Shown here piece after piece: positions 23,811 through 32,088 of a stretch of 46,237 nucleotides of DNA (position 1 is its first letter; the number at the start of each line of letters is the position of its first letter). Origin of the DNA: Planctomycetota bacterium (GTDB lineage: Bacteria; Planctomycetota; JACQVV01; JASMLP01); contig JASMLP010000078.1 in the NCBI GenBank assembly GCA_030748635.1, positions 1 through 46,237 of the forward strand. Reading direction: 5' to 3'. The position numbers and the translations under genes were made by a program. The notes under the pieces were generated by a model. The model was given only the letters and a program-made list of their open reading frames with translations. It did not search any database and had not been told where the DNA came from.

Positions 23811-25679
23811 TTGAATCTGGACGCTCCTCTCCTGCGCAATGTGGCCATCATCGCGCATGTCGATCACGGCAAAACCACTCTGGTCGATCAACTGCTCTAC
23901 CAGTCTGGAATGTTCCGCAGCGCTGAACTGGACAAACTCGTCGGGGGTCAGCACGGACTCATCATGGATAGCGACGATCTCGAGCGTGAACGTGGAATCA
24001 CGATCTACAGCAAGAATTGTGCAATCTTCTATCAAGCTCTCAATGGCCAGACCTACAAGATCAACATCATTGACACTCCGGGACACGCTGATTTCGGAGG
24101 CGAAGTCGAACGGGTTCTTCAAATGGCCAGCGGTGTGCTTCTTCTAGTCGACGCGTTTGAAGGCCCCATGCCCCAAACCCGTTTCGTGTTACAAAAAGCT
24201 CTCGATCATGGGCTGACCCCCATCCTCATCATCAACAAGGTCGACCGTGCTGACGCCCGCATCGAAGACGTCCACGATGAAACTCTCGAACTGATGGTCG
24301 ATCTGGGTGGCGGAGAGGAAGTTTTCGATGCTCCTTTTTACTACGCCTCGGGCCGAGATGGCTGGGCGAGCAGCGATCCACAAGAAAAAGGGAGCGACCT
24401 GCGACCCATCCTTGAGGGGATTATCGAACACGTCCCCGACCCCCACGCCAGACCCCAGGATCCTCTGCAGATGCTCGTCACCACGATCGATTTTTCTGAA
24501 TTCCTGGGACGCATTGCCATCGGGAGAGTTCATGCTGGCCACATCGAAAAAGGGATGGAGGTCGCAGTGATCAGTCGGGACGGAAACCAAAAGAAACAGC
24601 GCTTTAACGAATTACAAACCTTTTCGGGCCTGGGCAAGAAGAACATCGATACGGTACACGCGGGAGACATCGCGGTAATCTCCGGATTAGGTGAAATACA
24701 GATCGGCGACACCGTAGCCGATGCCGAAACCCCCATCGCACTCCCACCTATCGATATCGATCAACCTACATTGAACATGACTTTTCGAATCAACAACTCT
24801 CCCTTCTCCGGTCGAGAGGGCGAACACGTGACAAGCCGAAAAGTGAAAGAGAGATTAGAAAAGGAACTTCGTACCGATGTCGCTCTCCGGGTAGAGCCCG
24901 GCGAAACTCCGGAAGAATTCCAGGTCTCTGGACGCGGCCTGATGCATCTTGGAATTCTCCTGGAAACCATGCGTCGAGAGGGCTATGAACTCGCCGCGGG
25001 AACTCCCAAAGTCATTACGCGCATGGTGGGAAGCACAAAATACGAACCGATCGAAACCCTGGTAATCGACTGCCCTAGATCTTGCCAGAATGCCATCATG
25101 TCCCTTACTGGTGAACGAAGAGCCGAGATCCTTCGAGTCGATGCCCGCCCCTCCATGGGCGACTATGTTCACATGCAAATGACTATCCCTGCCCGTGGCC
25201 TCATCGGTCTGCGAAGTCGCATTCTGACCGCAACCCGTGGACAGGCGGTCATGCACCACACCTTTGCTAAATACGAACCTCTGCGCGGAAACATTCCCCG
25301 CCGTTCCAACGGAGTTCTGATCTCTACCCTCACAGGTCAAGTCACGGCCTATGCTCTGGACAATCTGAGCGATCGAGGGCAGTTCTTCATTGCCCCGGGA
25401 GATCGAGTCTATGAAGGGCAGATTGTCGGAGAACACTGCAAGGATTCCGACCTGGCCATCAATGTCATCCGAACCAAGAAACTATCCAATGTCCGAGCAG
25501 CCGGCAAAGACGATGCGGCTCAGATTCGCCCACCCCGCAAAATGGCTTTAGAAGCGTGTCTGGAATTCATCCAGGATGATGAACTGGTCGAGATCACCCC
25601 CAAATCTCTCCGCCTTCGCAAACGCATCCTGAAAGAGGGGGATCGTCGACGCGAATCGCGTCGCGCCGTGCAGACCTGA
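23811..25679 (+). CDS. typA: Ribosome-associated translational GTPase TypA/BipA
   Basis: A 622-residue translational GTPase, of normal length (about 600-615). The G domain has IAHVDHGKTTLVDQLL (G1), RERGITI (G2), DTPGHADFGGEVERVL (G3) and NKVDRADAR (G4). EF-Tu-like domain 2, then the EF-G-like domain and the TypA-specific C-terminal domain follow, with SGRGLMHLGILLETMRREG, PARGLIGLRSRILTATRGQ and LSDRGQFFIAPGDRVYEGQ. It binds 70S ribosomes and assists assembly of the large subunit and growth at low temperature or under stress. The only sensible start in this frame is the TTG at 23811, since an in-frame stop lies just upstream and the G1 motif begins at residue 14. Confidence 0.97.
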   Translation: MNLDAPLLRNVAIIAHVDHGKTTLVDQLLYQSGMFRSAELDKLVGGQHGLIMDSDDLERERGITIYSKNCAIFYQALNGQTYKINIIDTPGHADFGGEVERVLQMASGVLLLVDAFEGPMPQTRFVLQKALDHGLTPILIINKVDRADARIEDVHDETLELMVDLGGGEEVFDAPFYYASGRDGWASSDPQEKGSDLRPILEGIIEHVPDPHARPQDPLQMLVTTIDFSEFLGRIAIGRVHAGHIEKGMEVAVISRDGNQKKQRFNELQTFSGLGKKNIDTVHAGDIAVISGLGEIQIGDTVADAETPIALPPIDIDQPTLNMTFRINNSPFSGREGEHVTSRKVKERLEKELRTDVALRVEPGETPEEFQVSGRGLMHLGILLETMRREGYELAAGTPKVITRMVGSTKYEPIETLVIDCPRSCQNAIMSLTGERRAEILRVDARPSMGDYVHMQMTIPARGLIGLRSRILTATRGQAVMHHTFAKYEPLRGNIPRRSNGVLISTLTGQVTAYALDNLSDRGQFFIAPGDRVYEGQIVGEHCKDSDLAINVIRTKKLSNVRAAGKDDAAQIRPPRKMALEACLEFIQDDELVEITPKSLRLRKRILKEGDRRRESRRAVQT

Positions 25680-25976
25680 AGCTTCTCGCCACCGCGACAA
25701 CTCCCTGGCCGGTCGAGAAAAACGCTCCCGCAGCACCCCGCGCCGGATCGATTCCGACGGAACAGGATCGGAGCGACAGCACAAAAATGTGCAACCCATT
25801 GAACAAAATCGTTCAAATCCTCTGCATACCAAATCAGCCGGAGGCCCCCAAACCCCTACACTTTAAGCATTTGAACTTTTTCTTTAAATAACATCTGATT
25901 GGACCGGCAATTGCATATCCTCTCGGTAGCTTTCAATCCCAAACCCGTGGACAGCCGCCAGGAGGTTCCCATTCGA
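25680..25976. other. Intergenic region between typA and the pilin-like gene
   Basis: About 297 bases with no gene that I can support. The stretch around 25855-25915 is markedly AT-rich and may hold the pilin gene's promoter. A short GCACA/TGTGC hairpin lies near 25780 without a T-run. GGAGG at 25961-25965 is probably the ribosome-binding site of the next gene. Confidence 0.4.
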
Positions 25977-26369
25977 GTGCTCATCAAAAGGAGAACACAG
26001 CGTCGAGGCCAATCGATGGCCGAATATGTGATTCTTCTGCTACTCATCGGGCTGGCGATCCTTCCCCTGGTCCAACTCTTTTCGAAGAACGTGGAAACGA
26101 AGTACGGCAATAGCGGCGAAGCCATTGCCCATCTCTCCTCTCACAGGAGGGGCGCTCTCGAACGACATGCCGAGGAAAACGCGCGCTCACTTCGTTCCGA
26201 TGACTCCGAGGCCGAAGAGGAGGAGAACCCTTACGTTTGGGATTCAGATGCCCAACGCTGGTTCGACCCCGCAAGCGGTTACTATGTTTCATTCCGTGCC
26301 GCAAGCCGATACGTCGAAGATCCATACGCCTACTACCTGGCGGCCTTCGAACCTGGCCGATTGAGGTAG
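25977..26369 (+). CDS. Flp-type class III signal protein (pilin-like) with acidic C-terminal tail
   Basis: About 130 residues from a GTG at 25977, preceded by GGAGG at 25961-25965; the spacing of 11 is long, so the exact start is uncertain. After a Lys/Arg-rich leader comes RRGQSMAEYVILLLLIGLAI. G-QSMAEY fits the G/XXXXEY cleavage rule of Flp pilins by TadV-type prepilin peptidase, followed by the hydrophobic stalk. Unlike typical Flp pilins (50-70 residues), this protein adds about 80 residues, acidic in the middle (DDSEAEEEEN) and rich in Tyr and aromatic residues at the end. No tad assembly gene is nearby. It may be a minor pilin or pseudopilin secreted by a Tad system elsewhere. Confidence 0.65.
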   Translation: MLIKRRTQRRGQSMAEYVILLLLIGLAILPLVQLFSKNVETKYGNSGEAIAHLSSHRRGALERHAEENARSLRSDDSEAEEEENPYVWDSDAQRWFDPASGYYVSFRAASRYVEDPYAYYLAAFEPGRLR

Positions 26370-26411
26370 ATCACCCGAGAACCGGCTGATCCCCGCCCGA
26401 CCTCTGAAATT

Positions 26412-27200
26412 TCAGTTCGGAGCTTCGAGAGAATCGATAATAGCCAGGGCTAACTCCGGAAACGCTCGGATAACCGCCTCACGAGAAGCGGAATCGATGG
26501 ACTGCAAAACAGTCCCCGCATCCACTTCGATCCGAACTTCTGACAACTCCCCTCTCAGGAAGGCGGTCGCCAGAAGAAACGATCCTTTCGAATCGTTGTC
26601 GCTCACCCGCTCTTCCTTCCCCTCAGAATCGACGAGACGTACCGTCCCAGAAGTCACACGATAGAGTCGATCGACCCGATCCCCGATTTCCAGAAAAACC
26701 CCAGCCTCCTCGGATCCGATAAAGATCTCCTCGATCGGTATCTCCTGGGCATCCCTCATGGCCTCGAAGCTCTCCGTAGTCAGTCGAAGTTTCGATACCA
26801 GATCCGAAAACAGTTCGAGCACGAGGTCGGGAAAACGGCGAAAAAGCAAGGTTATACCCGTTTCCTGTACTTCCAGGACCCGGGAAGACCCTACGCTACG
26901 AACCGTTGCGGTACGTACACCATCCAGAAAAAAAGCCATCTCTCCGAAAGCTCGCCTCCGGTCTTTTTCCGAGATCACAGTGGCCAGAATTCTTCCTTGA
27001 TCCGATTCGTCTGCCTGACCGGTCTCGATGCGGAGAGCTCCCGACTCGAGGACATAGAGTTGTGTAGCTCTTTCCCCTTCGCGAAGAACGATCTCCCCAT
27101 CCTCATACATCCAGCGACGTACTCCGAGTTCATCATCTCGAACCAATTCCGCTAAACATTCATCTTCTAACAAATCATCAATAGACAACGATTCGGGCAT
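26412..27200 (-). CDS. Protein with two cyclic-nucleotide-binding (CAP-ED) domains
   Basis: A 262-residue protein. The first domain (about 10-150) carries the phosphate-binding cassette FGEMAFFLDGVRTATVRS, with the Glu and Arg that normally contact the cyclic nucleotide's ribose and phosphate. A second, more divergent domain (about 155-262) starts with IFIGSEEAGVFLEIGDRVDR and lacks a recognisable cassette, so it may be structural. There is no helix-turn-helix, so it is not a Crp/Fnr activator; it probably acts through partner binding, like regulatory subunits or the cNMP domains found with kinases and phosphatases. The ATG at 27200 or the TTG two codons earlier (better spaced from GGAGGA) may be the start. 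It is divergent from the MATE gene. Confidence 0.75.
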   Translation of the reverse strand: MPESLSIDDLLEDECLAELVRDDELGVRRWMYEDGEIVLREGERATQLYVLESGALRIETGQADESDQGRILATVISEKDRRRAFGEMAFFLDGVRTATVRSVGSSRVLEVQETGITLLFRRFPDLVLELFSDLVSKLRLTTESFEAMRDAQEIPIEEIFIGSEEAGVFLEIGDRVDRLYRVTSGTVRLVDSEGKEERVSDNDSKGSFLLATAFLRGELSEVRIEVDAGTVLQSIDSASREAVIRAFPELALAIIDSLEAPN

Positions 27201-27326
27201 AATCAATCGGTCCTCCGTTGGAGATACGGCTTATCCTACCTCAGGTCGTGCCCTCCATCGAGCATCGCCTCAAAGCGAAGATCCTCCCTTGTGCTACCCG
27301 AAAAGCACCTGTACTCTGCCGCTCCA

Positions 27327-28805
27327 ATGTCAGATCTGGCCTCTCACACCCCACAACCCTCCTTACCTCGTCTGGCCTGGCCTCTGGTGATCAGCTTCAC
27401 TTTTCGCAGCTTACTCACCTCTATCGACATCCCCTACGCCAGCACTCTGGGAGACGAAGCGGTCGCCGCCATCGGACTCGCTTTCCCGTTCGAATTTGCT
27501 TTCATCGCTTGCTGGGTTGGACTCTCCTCTTCGCTGACCTCCCACCTGGGACGAGCATTCGGTGAACGTCACCAGAACAGAATGATCCAGGTGCTCCGAG
27601 CGACCCGCCACCTGATCCTGATTTTGTCAGGAATCTTTCTCACTCTAGCGATCAGCCTATGGATCGGTACCCCGCACCTACCGATCGACCCGGAAGTTGC
27701 CCGCAACCTCCAGATCTATGCCCCGATCGTGGTTGCAAGCGCGTCACTCATCGGTTTCTGGTCCATCCTCCCGGACTCCCTGATCAAAGCCCACCACGAC
27801 ACTCGATCCACGATGATCGCTGGACTTCTCTCCGGATCGCTCAACCTCTTCTTGAACACGCTTTTCGTCTTCGGCCTCAACATGGGAATACTGGGCATCG
27901 CGCTGGCAACCGGCGCAGGTCGCCTCGGAGGACTCCTCTACGCCCTTCACCGAGCCCACCGTCTAGAAAACTCCCGAAAAATCGAATGGTCCGCCATCTC
28001 TTCCCCTGATCGGGCAACCCCCTCACTCCGCCAAAACGATCCCGTGAAATTGGATCCAAACGGCATGCTCGCGCACCCCTATCGCGCCCTCTGCATACTC
28101 GGCATTCCCACCGCCATCACCTATGTGCTCATGGGAACAGAAAATCTTTTTATCAACGCCATCCTGTCGACCCACGAATCTTCCACTTCATCTTTTGCCG
28201 CGTTCGCGATTTACCACCGGGTCACGATGACTCTCCTGATGCCCATCGTAGGAGTCGCGGTAGCCATTCTCCCCTTTGTCAGTCGGTTGCTAGGAGAGAA
28301 CCGTCCAACCGAAATCCACAAAGGCCTCCGACAAGTATTCACCTTTGCCTGGATATACGTCACGATCATCGTGATTCCCGGGTGTGTTTTTCTATCGACT
28401 CCCCTGACCGAATTTCTGGGGAAAGAAGAATCGACTCGTCAAATGGCCGATTTTTCCATCCGCTACGCCACCCCCTTGGCGGTTGCTGCCACCTTTCCAT
28501 TTCTCTTCTGCCGTACGACCTTCGAAGCTTTCCAACGAGGAATGCCCGGTCTCCTCATGGGAACCCTACGGTATCTCATCCTCGGGCTTCCGCTGGCCCT
28601 CTTGGGCGCCCATTACGCGGATCGATTCGGTTCGACTCCCTACAAAGGCCTACTCCTGGGACTTATTCTGGGGTCGGCGGTGGTATCCACAGGATTTTGG
28701 GTCTGGCTGAGACACCTCTTGTCGACGGTGAAGTCTCCCTCCCCACCCCCCCATTTCCACCCCAAGACCGGAGAATCGGAAGCCAACCCAGCCGAACTCC
28801 ATTAG
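27327..28805 (+). CDS. MATE family multidrug/Na+ (or H+) antiporter-like transporter
   Basis: A 492-residue polytopic inner-membrane protein with about twelve hydrophobic segments in two halves, as in the MATE family (usually 440-480). LAWPLVISFTFRSLLTSID, GDEAVAAIGLAFPFEF and GLSSSLTSHLGRAFGE cover the typical first helices; AGLLSGSLNLFLNTLFVF and NMGILGIALATGAGR form the centre, and a second half begins with LCILGIPTAITYVLMGTEN. MATE proteins export cationic or lipid-linked compounds; the substrate cannot be told. A cytoplasmic insertion of about 40 residues links the halves. The ATG at 27327 is preferred to a GTG 12 codons upstream. Confidence 0.88.
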   Translation: MSDLASHTPQPSLPRLAWPLVISFTFRSLLTSIDIPYASTLGDEAVAAIGLAFPFEFAFIACWVGLSSSLTSHLGRAFGERHQNRMIQVLRATRHLILILSGIFLTLAISLWIGTPHLPIDPEVARNLQIYAPIVVASASLIGFWSILPDSLIKAHHDTRSTMIAGLLSGSLNLFLNTLFVFGLNMGILGIALATGAGRLGGLLYALHRAHRLENSRKIEWSAISSPDRATPSLRQNDPVKLDPNGMLAHPYRALCILGIPTAITYVLMGTENLFINAILSTHESSTSSFAAFAIYHRVTMTLLMPIVGVAVAILPFVSRLLGENRPTEIHKGLRQVFTFAWIYVTIIVIPGCVFLSTPLTEFLGKEESTRQMADFSIRYATPLAVAATFPFLFCRTTFEAFQRGMPGLLMGTLRYLILGLPLALLGAHYADRFGSTPYKGLLLGLILGSAVVSTGFWVWLRHLLSTVKSPSPPPHFHPKTGESEANPAELH

Positions 28806-28921
28806 GTCCCCTTCCAGAAAAAGCCCCTTTCTTTCCCGACTCCTACCGATATACTCAGTGGCCTATTCGATGAATGGACTCTGGGTTTCTTCCGGAGGCA
28901 CCTCTTAGGAGTACACAAAAG

Positions 28922-29251
28922 ATGAATCAGGTTGTTCGCCCGACCTTGCTACTGATGACCTTATTGGTTCTCTCTTCTGTTGGATGCACTTTCAGTGAGT
29001 ACTGGCCTCATTACTCGGACTCCGACGCCATCTACGCCTTCGAGAAAAGACCGTATCACCCAGGTCCAGCATACGTTTACCAGCAACCACGACCGACCTA
29101 TTACGGTGATGGATCCCGACATTTGCGGGACGAGATCGAACCTCAAGGTCGTCACCTCAGCCCCGGGAAACACAACGAACAGGTTCACGAGTGGGACCAT
29201 GGACTCGAGCACGGTGTCCAGATCGGCTCCCCCATGCGACACGGGGGCTAA
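28922..29251 (+). CDS. Small putative lipoprotein
   Basis: A 109-residue protein starting at the ATG at 28922, with TAGGAG ten bases upstream. The signal sequence LLLMTLLVLSSVGC ends in a plausible lipobox (SVGC). The mature part is rich in Tyr, His, Pro and Gly (YHPGPAYVYQQPRPTYYGDG), then charged, with several His near the end. It has no domain that I recognise. It is followed 56 bases later by the ECF sigma factor gene on the same strand, which might place it in the same transcript. An envelope role is likely from the lipobox only. Confidence 0.65.
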   Translation: MNQVVRPTLLLMTLLVLSSVGCTFSEYWPHYSDSDAIYAFEKRPYHPGPAYVYQQPRPTYYGDGSRHLRDEIEPQGRHLSPGKHNEQVHEWDHGLEHGVQIGSPMRHGG

Positions 29252-29307
29252 ATCCCTCTCCAGGATCCCTTGACGGCCCCAAGTGGATGGCCGGAAGATG
29301 AGGATCA

Positions 29308-29880
29308 ATGGCTGAACTATCGGCGGTACAAACGGGCCCGAGCCAAGAAGCCTACAAGCGCTTCCGAAGTGGGGAATTTGAGGGATTCCAGGATCTCGTA
29401 CGCCATCTCAAAATTCCCGTATCCCACTTCCTTCATATTCACGTAGGGAATGTTTCGGTCGCAAAATCCTTAACCCAAAAGGTATTTTGCGAAATCTATC
29501 AACAAGGGCACTCTTATCCGCCCACAAATCTGGGATGTATTCACATATTTCGAATCGCGCGCCGCTTCGCGCTCGACCATCTCTTCCTCCTCGACCTCGA
29601 GGAGGATGATACCGGCGCCCCCATTCCAGAAGACCGTTTTCTCAAGTGCCTTATCGAACGCCCGATCCTCCCCCGGGAAATCGATCCAGTATTTTCCCTA
29701 AAGCGCCTTCGCGCCTCGCTTCAGGAAGTCCCGTCTATATTCCGAGAAATTCTCTTTCTACGATTGATCGCCGATTTCGGGCAAAGGCAGATCGCCGAGA
29801 TCCTTGATCTCGACCTACCCACAGTGCGAGCCCGTCTCGACTACGCTCTCCTCTTTCTCCATAACACCAATCGCGGCTGA
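29308..29880 (+). CDS. ECF-type RNA polymerase sigma factor
   Basis: A 190-residue sigma-70 family factor. Region 2 covers about residues 20-90, with VAKSLTQKVFCEIYQQGH and IFRIARRFALDHLF (region 2.4 promoter -10 recognition area). Region 4 at about 130-185 has FREILFLRLIADFGQRQIAEILDLDLPTVRARL, a helix-turn-helix for the -35 element. There is no region 3, as expected for the ECF group, and the sequence is rather divergent from well-known subgroups. GAGG lies four to five bases before the ATG. The next gene, three bases away, encodes a zinc-binding anti-sigma-like protein, so the pair forms an envelope-sensing module. Confidence 0.85.
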   Translation: MAELSAVQTGPSQEAYKRFRSGEFEGFQDLVRHLKIPVSHFLHIHVGNVSVAKSLTQKVFCEIYQQGHSYPPTNLGCIHIFRIARRFALDHLFLLDLEEDDTGAPIPEDRFLKCLIERPILPREIDPVFSLKRLRASLQEVPSIFREILFLRLIADFGQRQIAEILDLDLPTVRARLDYALLFLHNTNRG

Positions 29881-29883
29881 AGC

Positions 29884-32004
29884 ATGCATTGCCAATCGAT
29901 CGACAGAATCACTCTTTCCGAGATCAGCCTGACGGAGAAATCCACAAAAGCGTTTGCTTCTATCACGGACCACCTCCAAAAATGTCCCGCGTGCCTGAAA
30001 CAATTTCAGGAAATCCAACATCTGACACGATCGATCCAAGATGAACTCAATCAGAAGCGCCCCACTCTAGACGAATCTTTTGAAAAAGATCTCTTCTACG
30101 AGATCGACCACCTCCCCTCCCCCCCGACCAATCCGCTCGATCAACTAGATCCCGATGCGCCCGCCCCTGCGGCAGAAACCTCTCTATCTCCTGTATTTGA
30201 AGAGACTTCAGACGAGTCCCCACCCTCCGACTTGAAGGATTCGGCCTCCAAAGCCCCCATTGAGAAGCCAACCCCCTCTCCCCCCCCCGTTATTCGAGCA
30301 ACCGTCCCCGCCCAACGCGTCCTTCCCACTCCCCCCACCCAGCAAACGCCCCCCACCCCCCCTCCAAACGCCTCCCCCCCAAGCCCTCCCCAAAAGACCG
30401 CCGTCTCCAGAACGCCGGCGAGGCCCTCTTCTACAAGCGCCGACCCGGTCAAGAAACCGCTTCGATCGGCTCAGAAATCCTATCCGGTCAAGACCCTTAC
30501 CATCGTGGGGCTGATCACGATCCTTTTCTTCGCATACCTCTTTCAGCGATTCACAGCGTATCTCGATCGAACGATTTCCAATCCGCCCAGCAAATCTCTC
30601 GAACTAGCGAAACCGCCCTCCATCCTCCCTCTCCTCGTACTCTCCCCGGAGGAGATCGATGGCACCTTGCTGCATACTCCTTCAGGCCAACGAGATCGAA
30701 ATCTAGGCACCTCCATTCCGATGCATCCGGGCGACGAGATTTCCACCGGAGAGAACAGTCGCGTCGTCCTCTTTGCCCCTAAAATCGGAAATCTGATACT
30801 AGAATCAAATACCCGTTTAAAAATGGATTCAGACCCGAATGTTTTTCGCATTCAACTCCTCTCCGGACAGATCTTTATACAGGCTCTGGAACGAGGAAGT
30901 TTTTTCCATTTCGCTATCGGATCGGTTCGCATCCATCCTTGCGACGCAACAGGCTTCTTGAGCCTCGATCACATTCACGTTCTTAAAAAGTCGATGAGAG
31001 TCGAAACTCCCGAGCAGACTGTCGAGATTTCCGGTGGCAATTCTTGCACATGGAAAGAAGACCACATCGAGCTCACGCCTCTTTCACCGGAAACGTCTTT
31101 TACCGAATTCATCACCTCTTGGCCCAACTCCTCCACTTCACAGACGATCTCCCTGAACCCATCCACCCGAGCAGCTCAGACCCCCCCTCTCGACATCCCG
31201 GATGGCTGGATCCACTTCGAAATAGTCTCTTCTCCCTCTTCGGAGCAGGACACCCACTTTGTACTGGAAGAGTCCTATCGAGGAGGTTGGATTACTCGAG
31301 ACTCCTGGAAAGTTTTAGCGACTTCCGAAACATCCCCTTCTCGTCGTTTTATCTTGCGATCCTTGGGCCCAACCGATACCGGACAGACCTCCTACCGCAT
31401 CCGATGTCTCGACGGATCCCGAATCCTCTCGGTCAAAGAGGTTCACCGCCCCGTCCTCCTCTCACCATCCTCCATTCAGCTCGAAACAAATTCTCCCGAC
31501 CCATCCACCTGGGAGATCACAGGCTCCTCACTTCAGGAATCTCCCGACGGGCTGCTCGCATCGCTCCCCGAAGGATCTTCCTCAACCCGACTCGCCCCAT
31601 ATCCCGACAAATTCCATTTCGAAACCTACCAGATCGCACTTCGAGTCCTGGTAGCAAACCGCGGACGCCTCGCCCTGTCCCTGGGGACCTCCAAGGGATC
31701 TAGACGTTATCGCTACGTCATAGAGAAACAAAAAAACCGATACCTCCACCAATTGATTCGGCTTGAGAACGACCAAAAAAAGCTGGTGTGGGAGACGACA
31801 GACTCCCCCCCTTCTCCTCAATCAAACACACCCATATCTTTATCTTTCCACCTGGATTCCCACCGAATTTTGATTCAAAGAGGGGGGCATTTCCTGGGCG
31901 AAATCAGTGAGCCAGACTTCGTTACCGCCCATCCGTCCTTGCATCTGGAGCGAGGCCCCCTGACGCTGGAAGCCCTGCGCATTTTTTCGTACTCGAATCG
32001 ATGA
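29884..32004 (+). CDS. Membrane anti-sigma/FecR-like protein with zinc finger and periplasmic domains
   Basis: A 706-residue single-pass protein, probably the regulator of the ECF factor encoded three bases upstream. The N-terminus has SITDHLQKCPACLKQF (His30, Cys34, Cys37; HX3CX2C), the zinc anti-sigma signature. A long Pro-rich cytoplasmic linker (about 75-190) follows, then a transmembrane helix (LTIVGLITILFFAYLFQRF). The periplasmic part begins with a FecR-like domain (GDEISTGENSRVVLFAPKIG, VEISGGNSCTWKEDHIEL). The C-terminal 140 residues form a beta-rich, jelly-roll-like domain (FETYQIALRVLVANRGRLAL). The layout fits sensing of an envelope ligand and release of sigma. The Pro-rich linker is unusually long. 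Confidence 0.8.
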   Translation: MHCQSIDRITLSEISLTEKSTKAFASITDHLQKCPACLKQFQEIQHLTRSIQDELNQKRPTLDESFEKDLFYEIDHLPSPPTNPLDQLDPDAPAPAAETSLSPVFEETSDESPPSDLKDSASKAPIEKPTPSPPPVIRATVPAQRVLPTPPTQQTPPTPPPNASPPSPPQKTAVSRTPARPSSTSADPVKKPLRSAQKSYPVKTLTIVGLITILFFAYLFQRFTAYLDRTISNPPSKSLELAKPPSILPLLVLSPEEIDGTLLHTPSGQRDRNLGTSIPMHPGDEISTGENSRVVLFAPKIGNLILESNTRLKMDSDPNVFRIQLLSGQIFIQALERGSFFHFAIGSVRIHPCDATGFLSLDHIHVLKKSMRVETPEQTVEISGGNSCTWKEDHIELTPLSPETSFTEFITSWPNSSTSQTISLNPSTRAAQTPPLDIPDGWIHFEIVSSPSSEQDTHFVLEESYRGGWITRDSWKVLATSETSPSRRFILRSLGPTDTGQTSYRIRCLDGSRILSVKEVHRPVLLSPSSIQLETNSPDPSTWEITGSSLQESPDGLLASLPEGSSSTRLAPYPDKFHFETYQIALRVLVANRGRLALSLGTSKGSRRYRYVIEKQKNRYLHQLIRLENDQKKLVWETTDSPPSPQSNTPISLSFHLDSHRILIQRGGHFLGEISEPDFVTAHPSLHLERGPLTLEALRIFSYSNR

Positions 32005-32088
32005 TCAGAAACCACTGATCTCCCCCACCGTGTTTCTCCGATTCTCGTATAATTCAATCACCCCATTCGTTTCCTTCCTGAACACAAC

